64,000 nucleotides of DNA from Bradyrhizobium erythrophlei (GTDB lineage Bacteria > Pseudomonadota > Alphaproteobacteria > Rhizobiales > Xanthobacteraceae). Location: assembly GCF_900129505.1 (NCBI RefSeq), contig NZ_LT670818.1, positions 4,249,001 through 4,313,000 on the forward strand, in the 5' to 3' direction. The notes under the pieces are model-generated. The model made no database searches. It was given only the letters and a program-made list of their open reading frames with translations, and was not told where the DNA came from. The position numbers and the translations under genes were made by a program. Shown piece after piece: positions 50,847-60,101 of this stretch (position 1 is the first letter of the stretch; the number at the start of each line of letters is the position of its first letter).

Positions 50847-51302
50847 GACCTTGTGGTGTCACCGGTTGCCCTTTATTTCTCCCCGCGATCTCGGTCGCCA
50901 GTACGTCGAATTTTCGGCGCCCAGGAGCCGTGGAACCGCTCGCGGTGACGTTGCTTCTATCAGCGCGTTATCGCACCGCGCATTCCTCAAAGGGTGCACT
51001 GGTGCTGGCCAGCCACGCTGCGTCGGTTGTTCAGTTCCAACTGACGTACCGCTTCTGGTCGGCCTTGCTGCAAGCGCCCTCTTCGCGCCCATGATCGCTG
51101 CGGCCACGGCGTGGTTCGAGAACAACCGCTATCTTGCCGTCTCCCACGGCGCCGCCTCAGCTTTTTGCTGCCAGGAGGTCCATCGGTGTCGGGATCGGCG
51201 GATGGGCCACATGGAAAAATATTTACCGGTGTCGGATCGCTGCCGACTGGTTCGTCCTCAGGTCAGAGCGGACGTCCAATAGCCCCATCTTTGGAGAGAG
51301 CC
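50847..51302. other. intergenic stretch, no gene seen
   Basis: Open frames here lack ribosome-binding sites and recognisable protein content. The promoter for the YCII-domain gene at 51303 should lie at the right end. Confidence 0.45.
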
Positions 51303-51686
51303 ATGCGGTACTTGTGTCTTGTCTACGGCACTGAAGACAGCTTGCCCGTGATACAGAACCCCAACCCCATGTCCAGAGCCGAGGTGGACGGCCTTACGGA
51401 AGACTCCTTGGCCTACAACGACATGCTCCGGACGAGCGGTCACTTCATCGTTGCTCATGCCCTCCAATCCGCTCGGACGGCGACCACCGTGAGGGTGCGG
51501 GGCGGACAGGTCCTCGTGACCGATGGTCCCTTTGCCGAGACCAAGGAGCAACTGCTTGGTTTCGTTCTGATCGAAGCCAAGGACCACGATGACGCGGTCG
51601 AGGTGGCCTCCAGAATCCCGCTGGCGCGCCTCGGCAGCGTCGAGGTGCGCTCAATCATGGACCTGGCGAGAATAGGCCAGTCATAG
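51303..51686 (+). CDS. YCII-related (DGPF-domain) protein
   Basis: This is a 127-residue YciI-like protein: MRYLCLVYGTED at the start, the diagnostic VTDGPFAETKEQLLGF, and the C-terminal VEVASRIPLARLGSVEVRSI. Such proteins are often encoded beside ECF sigma factors, but no sigma gene is next to it here. Biochemical role unknown; the fold is a ferredoxin-like barrel. ATG 51303 follows GGAGAGA. Confidence 0.88.
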   Translation: MRYLCLVYGTEDSLPVIQNPNPMSRAEVDGLTEDSLAYNDMLRTSGHFIVAHALQSARTATTVRVRGGQVLVTDGPFAETKEQLLGFVLIEAKDHDDAVEVASRIPLARLGSVEVRSIMDLARIGQS

Positions 51687-51922
51687 CTTGGCCTCGCTGT
51701 CGGATCGCCACTGCGCGCTCGGTGTAGCCATCTCGGGCCTAGTTGACGCCTAATCTCCCCGGGCCGGCGACCGATCTGGGGCTCGGGACCCTGCCGGCGG
51801 CGCTGCGCGCGGAGCGCTGTTTGCCGAATATCTCATCGCAACGCGCGTGATCATTTCGAGGGACGCCTCCCACGGCCGCACTGCGGGGCGATAGCCAATG
51901 CGGTCAATGTCGGCTCCTGGCA

Positions 51923-52647
51923 GTGCGCCCCGAAGGCGCGGATCACTAGTGGAGGAAGATTCCACCCAGAGAGTTGTCGATTGATCTGGTAGCTGACGAG
52001 CGGTTCGGCCGGGTAACCGGCAGGGCTGGAGCCTCGTGACAAAGGCCGCTTTAGGCGGTTGAGCAATCCGGCGGGCCGTAACGTGAGTGAAGCCTGAGCA
52101 GGCCTCGAAAGTGACAATGCGGATGCCGACCCTCCTGCCATTTGGGGAAGGCTGTATGAGCGGGGAAGCAATCGACACGCGCACCCGCTTGATCCGCCGG
52201 GGTAGTGGGCACGGCACGTCGGAAAGGTGGTTCGGGTAATCGGGGGAGACCCGTCAAGGGCGAGGGTAGCGGCCTCAACGTCGCGAAGGCGGCGGCCATG
52301 GCGGGAGTCGGACGGGGTCGTATGACCGTTGAAGCCGGGTAATGCTGGCTGAGGAAAGGGCCCCGACTTCTGGTGCGCTTTCGAAGATGGCTAGGTCGTG
52401 GTGATTGGCGATGAGCCTGCAAACACCATCAAAGACAGGAGCCGCCGGAGATTGCTGTGTCGAGGGGCGAAGGAGAGTTACTCACCGCACCGAAGCCGCG
52501 TGCGGTTAGTTTGCTCTCTGTGTGCCTCACGGTGAAACCAGTCGGAGAGCCGGATGCCTTAATCGGGCACGTCCGGTTCGATGAGCGGGGATGGGAAACG
52601 GAGCGTTGCCGAATGGCCCAAGCTACCGCGCCCATCCTCGACTCTAC
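51923..52647 (+). mobile_element. group II intron lacking its reverse transcriptase ORF
   Basis: The 5' end has GTGCG (51923-51927), the group II intron start consensus. Domain V is at 52547-52579: GAGCCGGA pairs with TCCGGTTC, an inner stem TGCC/GGCA, the 2-base CG bulge and the AGC triad. Domain VI follows to about 52647, ending AC. The segment 52200-52440 resembles, from memory, domain I and the lead into the intron-encoded protein of Bradyrhizobium introns. No reverse transcriptase frame exists in the ~725 bases, where introns with their ORF are usually over 2 kb. It could splice or move only with help in trans. Confidence 0.7.
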
Positions 52648-52945
52648 CGAACCGGACATGCCGCAGCAGGCGCTGTATGTCCGTTGTCCAAAGCGGACGT
52701 CATTTGCTCGCAGCGAGTATTTCGCCTTTTGACCCAAGTCGGAAGTCGAGCACCCCATTTGCTGTGACCTACGAGGCCGCCACTCTGCCATCAGGCCGTG
52801 CTAAATTGCTCTCCTCGGGCTGAAAGGTGGCTCGATGAAGCGACGGCCCGGCATGACACTGCCAGCACGAAATTTCCAGCCGAGCTGCGAGCGCGCTACA
52901 GGAACTTATCGTTGCGGATGTGCCCTGGGAAACTTCGGGTGAAAT
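52648..52945. other. intergenic stretch with repeat family A copy 4
   Basis: Positions 52676-52735 hold a degenerate copy of dispersed repeat A (TATGTCCGTTGTCCAAAGCG then CGCCTTTTGACCC). No gene. The cyclase promoter should lie in the right half. Confidence 0.5.
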
Positions 52946-54163
52946 GTGACCAAGGATCTCGATTTCTCACTTGCTGATCGCAAGGCCGAGCTTCTGCGCT
53001 GGCTAAGCGAGGACGGACGTTTTGCGCCCGATACCGCTGGGCTTCTTGAGATGCTCTGCGAGAAGCTCACCGTGCTCGGGGCGCCGATAGCCCGCGCCAC
53101 AGTGCATGTCCGTACGCTGCATCCAGAATTCCGGGGAATATCGCGTATCTGGCGCCGTGGACAGAGTACCGAGTTCCGAACGTCGCGACACGGTATCGAG
53201 TCTACGTCGGATTACCAGAATAGCCCCCTTCAGTACGTTATCGAAACCGGACAGTGGCTTGATACTGTCCTTAGCGAAGCCACCGACCGGCGCTTCCCGA
53301 TCCTCGCAACGCTGCGGGCGCAAGGCATTACCCATTACGTGATGGCGCCACTTATCTTTTCGAATCGGATCGTTAACGCGATATCGTGGGGAAGCGACGC
53401 TCCCAGCGGGTTTAGGGAAGCGGACGTTGAACTCTTTCGCTATCTAGTGCCGACCTTTGCGCCAGTTCTCGAAGTGACGGCGGGCCGGCGGATCTATGGT
53501 GAACTTCTTGCCACCTATGTAGGTCGAGATCCGTGCGCGCGGATTATGGCGGGCGCCGTCCAGCGCGGCAACGTCCACCACATCAAGGCGGCAATGCTGC
53601 TCGCCGACTTGCGTGGTTTCAGCCGACTGACAGATGAGCTTCCGGAGCAAAGAATCATTGAACTCCTAAATGCCTTCTTCGATCTGGTCGTCCCTGGCGT
53701 CATCGGCAGCGGAGGTGACATCCTGAAGTATATCGGTGATGCGGTCATCGCGATCTTTCCAGTCACCGGCGATGATCCGGCGCTGGCCTGTGAGTCGGCC
53801 CTGGTTGCAGCGCGGACAACGCTGGCTGCGCTCCAGGCTTCACCGCCCGAGGTCCAGCAGCATATTTCCATCGATATTGCTCTGCACTATGGTGATGCCG
53901 CATACGGCAATATTGGCTCTGGCAATCGCCTCGACTTCACCGCCGTCGGGCGCGACATCAACATCCTCAGCCGGCTGGAACTCCTCTGCAAGGATGTTGG
54001 CCGGCCACTGCTCATGACTGGTGCTTTTGCCGCAGAAGTTGCGGCACCGGTCTTTGAAATCGGCCATTTCGAATTGCGCGGCTTCCGTCAGCATCAGTCC
54101 TTGTACGGGTTGTACCAAGACGGCGAGGTGCCTGCTGCGCCCACGTGGACGGACGGCGCGTAG
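52946..54163 (+). CDS. class III adenylate/guanylate cyclase
   Basis: This is a 405-residue protein. The N-terminal half (to about residue 190) looks like a GAF-type sensor region (HYVMAPLIFSNRIVNAISWG). The C-terminal cyclase domain has metal aspartates Asp221 in MLLADLRGFS and Asp265 in YIGDAVIAIFP, then HYGDAAYGNIGSGNRLDFTA and VGRDINILSRLE. It would make cAMP (or cGMP) in response to a signal. No membrane segment. The start is GTG 52946 by frame; alone in its transcription unit, just before the IS1182 copy. Confidence 0.88.
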   Translation: MTKDLDFSLADRKAELLRWLSEDGRFAPDTAGLLEMLCEKLTVLGAPIARATVHVRTLHPEFRGISRIWRRGQSTEFRTSRHGIESTSDYQNSPLQYVIETGQWLDTVLSEATDRRFPILATLRAQGITHYVMAPLIFSNRIVNAISWGSDAPSGFREADVELFRYLVPTFAPVLEVTAGRRIYGELLATYVGRDPCARIMAGAVQRGNVHHIKAAMLLADLRGFSRLTDELPEQRIIELLNAFFDLVVPGVIGSGGDILKYIGDAVIAIFPVTGDDPALACESALVAARTTLAALQASPPEVQQHISIDIALHYGDAAYGNIGSGNRLDFTAVGRDINILSRLELLCKDVGRPLLMTGAFAAEVAAPVFEIGHFELRGFRQHQSLYGLYQDGEVPAAPTWTDGA

Positions 54164-54233
54164 CAGGCTGTACGGACTGTTGGTGGTAAACTTCTGCTTT
54201 TGGCACTTTTCGGACGTGCCGGTCCGGGCTGAC

Positions 54234-54296
54234 GATGTCTGCTGTTGAGGTAAAACGGACGTCCCGCGCGAGCCCCAACACTTCCGATTTTGACCC
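54234..54296 (+). repeat. dispersed intergenic repeat, family A, copy 5, abutted by IS1182
   Basis: It starts CGATGTCTGCTGTTGAGG and ends CGATTTTGACCC, matching the other copies at both ends. The IS1182 left terminus begins at its last bases (54295), so the element sits at or within the repeat edge. Confidence 0.6.
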
Positions 54297-55987
54297 AGAC
54301 TGTGTGAAAACCTGACCGATGCTATGATTCCCTTGCTGAATCGCGGGGGGATGATGAAGGGTTTCGTTCAAGGGGCGGATCGCCAGCAGACGACACTGTT
54401 ACCGGAATGCCTTGATGATTGGGTGGACGAGAGCAATCCTGTTCGCGCGGTCGATGTGTTCGTCGATGCGCTGGAACTGCGCGAGCTGGGGTTCGATGGC
54501 GTCAACCCGGCGGCGACCGGCCGGCCCGCGTATCATCCTTCGGCGATGCTCAAGCTTTATATCTATGGCTATCTCAACCGGGTCCAATCGAGCCGGCGGC
54601 TGGAGCGTGAGGCTGGCCGCAATCTGGAAGTGATGTGGCTGACGGGACGGCTCGTTCCGGATCACAAAACCATCGCCGATTTCCGCAAAGACAACGGCCC
54701 CGCCATCAAGAAGGTCTGCGCGCAATTCGTTGCCTTGTGCCGCAAGATGGGTCTGCTGGCGAAAGCGAGCGTTGCGATCGACGGCAGCAAGTTCAAGGCG
54801 GTTAACTCGCGCGACAACAACTTCACGAAGGGAAAGATGGAGCGGCGTCTGGCGCAGATCGAGGAGAGCGTTGCGCGCTATCTGAGTCAACTTGACACAG
54901 CCGATCGCCAGACAGCTGCCGGTGAGGTGCCGTCGGAGGAGCTTGTGGCCAGGACCACGCGGCTCAAGGAGAAGCTGATCAAGCTCGAAGAGGAGGTCAA
55001 GCGCCTCAAAGCGATTGAGAAGGAGATGCTTGCCGCGCCCGATCAGCAGGTCTCCTTCACCGATCCTGATTCCCGCTCGATGGCGACCAGCGGGCGCGGC
55101 TCTGGGATGGTCGGCTATAACGTACAAGCGGCCGTCGATACGACGAACCATCTGATCGTCGCGCATGAGGTGACCAACGTCGGCACCGACAAGTCGCATC
55201 TTGCGAACATGGCCAACCAAGCGAAGGCGGCATTGGAGGCAGAAAACCTCGAAGCCTTCGCCGATCGCGGCTACTTCAAAGGCGAGGAGATCCTCGCATG
55301 CGAAGAGGCTGGCATCACGGTCACGCTGCCAAAACCGCAGACATCGGAGGCAAAGTCCGAAGGCCGCTTCGGCAAGCAGGATTTCCGCCATGTGGCCGAA
55401 GAGGACATTTACGTTTGTCCAGCCGGTGAGACGCTCATCCACCGCTTCGCGAACGAGGAAAATGGATTGGTCCTGCACCGCTATTGGAGTAACACGTGCC
55501 GGACCTGCGCGCTGAAGGCTCAGTGCACGAAGGGACCGCAACGCCGCATCACGCGTTGGGAACACGAGCACGTTGTCGATGCTGTGCAGGCCCGCCTGGA
55601 CAAGAATCCGGACGCGATGCGTACTCGCCGCGAGACAGTCGAGCATCCGTTCGGCACGCTGAAGATGCGGATGGGGGCGACGCACTTTTTGATGAAGACG
55701 CTGCCCAAAGTGGCGACTGAGATGGCGCTGCACGTGCTCGCCTACAACCTCACGCGCGTGATGAACATCGTCGGTATCAAACCGTTCCTCGCAGCGATCC
55801 GGGCTTGAAGAGCGTGTCATGGTGCGCGCCGTGAGACCGCTAAGGTCGCTCAGCACCGCCCGAGGCTGCGCCCGGATTGACTCCAGACTCGATACAGCAA
55901 AAATAGGCTCAGCCGGTCGCGTCGAGGTCCGTCACGCCCGGTTGCTTGCAGTTATTGGGGTACGAAAAACGTTTCCACACGGCCTGG
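54295..55987 (+). mobile_element. IS1182-family insertion sequence
   Basis: Imperfect terminal inverted repeats: CCAGACTGTGTGAAAAC at 54295-54311, and GTTTCCACACGGCCTGG at 55971-55987 (complement CCAGGCCGTGTGGAAAC). Length about 1.69 kb. One intact transposase gene. The left end abuts a dispersed repeat; no clear target duplication was recognised. Confidence 0.8.
54351..55808 (+). CDS. IS1182-family transposase
   Basis: This is a ~485-residue DDE transposase, full length and uninterrupted. Seen: N-terminal DWVDESNPVRAVDVFVDALE, the first catalytic region KASVAIDGSKFKAVNSRDNN, YNVQAAVDTTNHLIVAHEV, EAFADRGYFKGEE, a Cys cluster (CRTCALKAQC) and the C-terminal RRETVEHPFGTLKMRMGATH with the catalytic Glu. 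A coiled-coil insert lies at about residues 200-230 (LKEKLIKLEEEVKRLKAIEK). The start is one of the paired ATGs after GGGGGG, although ATG 54324 is also in frame. Confidence 0.9.
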   Translation: MMKGFVQGADRQQTTLLPECLDDWVDESNPVRAVDVFVDALELRELGFDGVNPAATGRPAYHPSAMLKLYIYGYLNRVQSSRRLEREAGRNLEVMWLTGRLVPDHKTIADFRKDNGPAIKKVCAQFVALCRKMGLLAKASVAIDGSKFKAVNSRDNNFTKGKMERRLAQIEESVARYLSQLDTADRQTAAGEVPSEELVARTTRLKEKLIKLEEEVKRLKAIEKEMLAAPDQQVSFTDPDSRSMATSGRGSGMVGYNVQAAVDTTNHLIVAHEVTNVGTDKSHLANMANQAKAALEAENLEAFADRGYFKGEEILACEEAGITVTLPKPQTSEAKSEGRFGKQDFRHVAEEDIYVCPAGETLIHRFANEENGLVLHRYWSNTCRTCALKAQCTKGPQRRITRWEHEHVVDAVQARLDKNPDAMRTRRETVEHPFGTLKMRMGATHFLMKTLPKVATEMALHVLAYNLTRVMNIVGIKPFLAAIRA

Positions 55988-56162
55988 AGCCGAGGTTGTG
56001 CGAAAACTTAGCAAACGCTAGCCGTATCGCGGCAAGTCTGCCGTCAGGAGTACATCGGACAATCCTAGCAAGAGGCCCAATCGACGTGATTGAAGGGCAA
56101 TCACGCCTGCGTGATGCCGAACAGCACCATAAGGAGCGCACAGAGAAAGGAGGGCGCAAGCC
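55988..56162. other. short gap between IS1182 and HTH remnant
   Basis: No gene. The right part contains GAAAGGAGGGCGCAAGCC, the ribosome-binding site of the next (broken) gene. Confidence 0.4.
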
Positions 56163-56449
56163 ATGGCGAAGCGCAAAATTGAAGCCTATGAGGGCAGCGG
56201 CAATGTGTCCGCCTGATCGAGCTGCGCAGGCTCATCAAGGAACGTGGGCTGACGCAGGTGAAGGCGGCGAGAATTGTCGGTGTTTCGCAACCCAACCTGT
56301 CGCGGCTTCTCCACGGCGGCGGCTTTGGTGACTACTCGACCGAGCAGCTGTCGAAAATGCTCACCGCGTTCAACCAGGACATCGAAACCGTGATGCGGCG
56401 CAAAACAGGCGAACGAGGGCGCATCAGATTCACGCTGGTTGCTGCCTGA
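56163..56449 (+). pseudogene. XRE/HigA-type helix-turn-helix antitoxin gene with internal deletion
   Basis: ATG 56163, after an excellent AAGGAGG, opens MAKRKIEAYEGSGNV and stops two codons later. Downstream in another frame runs LRRLIKERGLTQVKAARIVG, then VSQPNLSRLLHGGGFGDYS and a normal C-terminus (MRRKTGERGRIRFTLVAA). This is a helix-turn-helix protein of the type paired with RelE/HigB-like toxins, lacking about 20 codons between leader and helix. No toxin gene lies upstream; IS1182 occupies that side. An internal start at 56258 (GTG in frame) would give only part of the domain. Confidence 0.65.
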
Positions 56450-56463
56450 TGGACGCAACGAAG

Positions 56464-56511
56464 CCCCCGCGCGGGCGCCGCAGGACGCGGCGCAGATAGC
56501 GGGGGTTCTTT
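56464..56511 (+). terminator. rho-independent terminator after HTH remnant
   Basis: CCCCCGC at 56464-56470 pairs with GCGGGGG at 56499-56505, with GC-rich inner sequence able to extend the stem (GGCGCCGC/GCGGCGC), then TTCTTT. It begins 15 bases after the stop of the HTH gene. Confidence 0.6.
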
Positions 56512-56705
56512 CGCCCCGCGCGAGGTCGCGCTTTATGGCCGAACAAGGTGGGGGAGCGCGCTTCGCCCCGACTGTGGGATGCTCCGCAATTTCAAACGAA
56601 TTGACATTGTTTCTTCATATAACTCGCTTTTGTGAAATTAGTACACTCGTTACGCTTTGCTCCCATCACTGAAGGGCTGGTCCTTTGGGGTGACGGAGAG
56701 AGAGC

Positions 56706-57782
56706 ATGGTCAAACGTCAGATCGGTCTATTGGCTGCGGCGGTCATCGCCAGTTTAGCCATCAATCAAGAAGCTGTCGGACAGACGGCTTATTTGCAAAA
56801 GAGCAACTCCGACCATATGAAGGAGCTGGCCACCAAGCAATGCCCCGAAAGTGGTGAAGTCACGCTCGACTATTACGGTTTCATGGCTTTCATCATCACC
56901 AGCCCGTGCGGCCTGCGCGGCATGTTTGACCCGTGGAGAGATGCCCAGCCCGGACTTTACGACGAGAAGTCTGGTGGCACGACCGGGTGGGACAAGGTCA
57001 CCTGGATGGAGCACAAGTTCCCGCGCCTTCTGATCGACCCCAAGCATTCGATGGTCGATTTCGCGGCATCAACGCACGCCCATTTCGATCATGACGGTCT
57101 TTACCAGTTCGACGCCGCAACCGTCTTGGATCGGATGATCGGCCAGTGGCAGATGGCTGATTTCAAAATCACCGGTCTTTCCGATGCGCACGCATGCGGC
57201 AGTGACGGCACTTGGCCGTGGAGTAAAACCGCGGTCGAATGGATTCACGATCCAACCTGCGCCAAGGACGGACCGATGGAAGACGACAACGTCGTCTACT
57301 ACATGGAGATCGGCAAGAAAGACCCGATCCATATCGTTCACTGGGGCGACAACAAGTATGACCTAACCCCGGCGAACAAGGAGTTCTTCAAGACCCATCC
57401 GGTCGACGTTGTCATCCTTCCCCTCGACGATTCGGGCCACATCGTCACGCCGGGCCAGGTTCCCGACGTTGTCAAGCAGTTAAAGCCGAAGGTGATCATT
57501 CCCTCGCACTATTTCATCAAGGGAATCGTCAACCCATCCTACACTGTGCTTACGCCCGACAAATGGTTCGTCTCGCAAAAGCACAAGATGCTGACGGGTA
57601 AATCGCAGTTTAAGCTCACCCGCAAATGGCTTGACGACCTGAAGCTCGCAGACGGCGAGTTCCTGGCGCTATACTTCGAGGGCAACGTCGCGTTCCCGAT
57701 CATCGACATCCCGGATGGTTGGGAAGACGCTCTCAAGTCGAGCCAAGACACCTTGGTTAAGTACAAGGCTTCGGCAAAATAA
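56706..57782 (+). CDS. exported metallo-beta-lactamase-fold hydrolase (UlaG-like)
   Basis: This is a 358-residue zinc hydrolase. A signal peptide (IGLLAAAVIASLAINQEAVG) is followed by a UlaG-like metallo-beta-lactamase fold: the metal motif is STHAHFDHDG (His124, His126, Asp128, His129), with IHIVHWGDNKYDLT and VIIPSHYFIKG supplying further ligands. It is periplasmic. It precedes the polyamine-type ABC genes by 122 bases and may process the transported compound outside the cytoplasm; this link is inferred from position. Confidence 0.85.
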   Translation: MVKRQIGLLAAAVIASLAINQEAVGQTAYLQKSNSDHMKELATKQCPESGEVTLDYYGFMAFIITSPCGLRGMFDPWRDAQPGLYDEKSGGTTGWDKVTWMEHKFPRLLIDPKHSMVDFAASTHAHFDHDGLYQFDAATVLDRMIGQWQMADFKITGLSDAHACGSDGTWPWSKTAVEWIHDPTCAKDGPMEDDNVVYYMEIGKKDPIHIVHWGDNKYDLTPANKEFFKTHPVDVVILPLDDSGHIVTPGQVPDVVKQLKPKVIIPSHYFIKGIVNPSYTVLTPDKWFVSQKHKMLTGKSQFKLTRKWLDDLKLADGEFLALYFEGNVAFPIIDIPDGWEDALKSSQDTLVKYKASAK

Positions 57783-57904
57783 CGCTCAAATGCGCACTTC
57801 CGTCCGAGGACGGGAGTGCGCATACTGTCTATCTCGAGGCATTGGCGCGACGTCCGCTGCCACACAATCCAGTTTGGTCCCACATCTTCGGGAGAACGAT
57901 TGCT

Positions 57905-58951
57905 ATGTCGACGACAGCTACGAGAATTCACCTGCTCGCGTTTTGCGGCTGGCTGCTGGCTGCGTCGGCCGCATCAGCTCGCGACCTCACCGTGGTCGCA
58001 TGGGGCGGCAACACCCAAGATGCGCAGCGGCAAATCTACTTTCAAGCGTTTTCAAAGTCGATTGGCAAAGCTGTGCTTGAAGAGTCGTGGGATGGCGGCA
58101 TTGGTGTCCTGCAAGCCAAGGTCAAGGCAGGAAGCCCCAATTGGGACGTGGTCCAGGTCGAGGCTGACGAACTCGCTTTGGGTTGCGACGATGGGCTGTT
58201 CGAAAAAATCGACTGGACATCGATAGGGCCCAAGACCGATTTCATCAAATCGGCCGTGAGTGATTGTGGTGTCGGCGCGTTCGTCTGGTCGACTGCGATC
58301 GCCTATGACGGCGCAAAATTGCCTCAAGGACCGCAATCATGGGCAGATTTCTGGGATGTCGCCAAGTTTCCGGGTAAGCGCGCTTTACGCAAAGGCCCAA
58401 AGTACACACTCGAATTCGCGCTGATGGCCGACGGTGTCGCACCGGAAAAGGTATACGAAGTTCTTTCGACGCCTGAAGGGGTTGCTCGCGCGTTTGCAAA
58501 GCTTGACAAGCTGCGGCCGAACCTCATCTGGTGGGAGTCGGGCGCTCAACCACTCCAACTTCTTGCGTCGGGCGAGGTTGTCATGACGGCTGCTTACAAC
58601 GGACGCATCACAGGGATTAACAGGACCGAAGGGCGAAAGTTCAAAGTGGTATGGCCAGGAAGCATCTACGCGGTAGACAGCTGGGTCATCCTCAAAGGAG
58701 CCGAGAACCGTACCCTCGGCGAGAAGTTTATCGCATTCGCAAGCCAGCCCGATAACCTTGCAAAGCTCCCACGCTTCGTGGCTTACGGCCTCCCACGGCC
58801 CGCCGCGATGGAGCAGGTACCCGCCGAGTTGCAGGCCGATACCCCGACCGCTCCTGAAAACCTCAAAGGATCTATTCCGCTGAACGTCGAGTTCTGGATA
58901 GATAATTCGGAATCGCTGACCGCTAGGTTCAACGCCTGGCTCTCCAAATGA
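57905..58951 (+). CDS. spermidine/putrescine-type ABC substrate-binding protein
   Basis: This is a 348-residue periplasmic binding protein with signal LLAFCGWLLAASAASA, then DLTVVAWGGNTQDAQRQIYF, the family's first strand. WADFWDVAKFPGKRALRKGP and GEVVMTAAYNGRI are typical of the PotD/PotF group. ATG 57905 follows GGAGAACG. It delivers ligand to the permeases encoded downstream. The ligand may be a polyamine or a related amine/amino acid. Confidence 0.88.
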   Translation: MSTTATRIHLLAFCGWLLAASAASARDLTVVAWGGNTQDAQRQIYFQAFSKSIGKAVLEESWDGGIGVLQAKVKAGSPNWDVVQVEADELALGCDDGLFEKIDWTSIGPKTDFIKSAVSDCGVGAFVWSTAIAYDGAKLPQGPQSWADFWDVAKFPGKRALRKGPKYTLEFALMADGVAPEKVYEVLSTPEGVARAFAKLDKLRPNLIWWESGAQPLQLLASGEVVMTAAYNGRITGINRTEGRKFKVVWPGSIYAVDSWVILKGAENRTLGEKFIAFASQPDNLAKLPRFVAYGLPRPAAMEQVPAELQADTPTAPENLKGSIPLNVEFWIDNSESLTARFNAWLSK

Positions 58952-59027
58952 CGCGACCATCACAAACCTATCAGTCAAGCGAGGAGGATGCGGTGCCGGC
59001 GCGTGATCTCAACCCTCCAAGGAAGCG

Positions 59028-60101
59028 ATGACTGAAAAGATCCGCTTTGACAGCGTCAGCAAATCGTTCGGCAGCACCCGCGTAGTAAACGACCTAAGCC
59101 TCCGCATCCAAGCTGGTGAATTCGTCAGCCTGCTTGGCCCATCAGGGTCAGGCAAAACGACGTTGCTGATGATGTTGGCCGGATTCGAGCCGGTCACAAC
59201 TGGCTCCATCCTTCTCGATGGTGAGAGGATCGATCATCTTCCGCCCTACAAACGCGGCCTCGGCGTCGTGTTTCAAAACTACGCCTTATTCCCGCACATG
59301 ACCGTGGCATCCAACGTCGCCTTTCCACTCGACATGCGGTCGTTGAGCAAGTCTGAAATTTCTGCGCGAGTCCGCCGTGCGCTCGACATGGTCCAACTCT
59401 CGGCCATGGCGGATAGGAAGCCAAACCAACTGTCAGGAGGTCAGCAACAGCGTGTCGCGCTCGCGCGCGCATTGGTGTTTGAGCCCGGCGTCGTCTTGAT
59501 GGACGAACCGCTGGGCGCTCTGGACAAACAACTCCGCGAGCAGATGCAACTGGATATCCGGGCCCTCCACCGCAGACTGGGACTCACGATCGTTTTCGTG
59601 ACGCACGATCAATCTGAAGCTTTGACGATGTCGGACCGTATTGCCGTGTTCAATCGCGGCTCGATCGAGCAGATAGCGCCTCCGCGAGAGATCTACGAAT
59701 TTCCGCAGACGACGTTCGTCGCCGACTTCATAGGCGAAACGAATATGCTGCGTGGCATCGTCAAAAGCCGTAGCGAAGGTAAGGCTAGCGTTCAACTAGC
59801 GGGCGGCATATCAATCGTTGTGGATTGTATCCCCGCCGTCGGGGCCGACCAGACCGTCTTGGTCTCGCTTCGGCCGGAGCGAATAAAGCTCGGCAGTCGG
59901 ACGCTGCCGACGGGTGCGGCGAACCAGGTTTCTTGTCGTATTGCCGACGTGGTCTATCAGGGTGATCATCTCCGCTATGAGCTTGAAATTGGCGGCATGC
60001 GCTTGATCGCAAAGGGTGCGCCCAACGATTACGAAGCCGTGGAAAATGCATTGGCAGTCGCTTCGTTCGCGCCATCCGACTGCTGGCTGATATTGAAATG
60101 A
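59028..60101 (+). CDS. ABC transporter ATPase, PotA-type
   Basis: This is a 357-residue ATP-hydrolysing subunit. Walker A GPSGSGKT (37-44), Q-loop in VFQNYALFPHM, signature LSGGQQQRVALARAL, Walker B VVLMDEPLGALD and the switch His in FVTHDQSEAL are all present. The C-terminal ~120 residues form the TOBE regulatory domain (VSLRPERIKLG). Its stop overlaps the start of the first permease gene by four bases, so subunit synthesis is coupled. Confidence 0.93.
   Translation: MTEKIRFDSVSKSFGSTRVVNDLSLRIQAGEFVSLLGPSGSGKTTLLMMLAGFEPVTTGSILLDGERIDHLPPYKRGLGVVFQNYALFPHMTVASNVAFPLDMRSLSKSEISARVRRALDMVQLSAMADRKPNQLSGGQQQRVALARALVFEPGVVLMDEPLGALDKQLREQMQLDIRALHRRLGLTIVFVTHDQSEALTMSDRIAVFNRGSIEQIAPPREIYEFPQTTFVADFIGETNMLRGIVKSRSEGKASVQLAGGISIVVDCIPAVGADQTVLVSLRPERIKLGSRTLPTGAANQVSCRIADVVYQGDHLRYELEIGGMRLIAKGAPNDYEAVENALAVASFAPSDCWLILK

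Noticed and set aside
50785..51282. A rightward frame between the IS630-split gene and the YCII gene.
   Set aside because: It begins inside dispersed repeat A and encodes nothing recognisable.
54399..55856. A 485-codon leftward frame.
   Set aside because: It is the antisense shadow of the IS1182 transposase; the sense frame has the transposase motifs.
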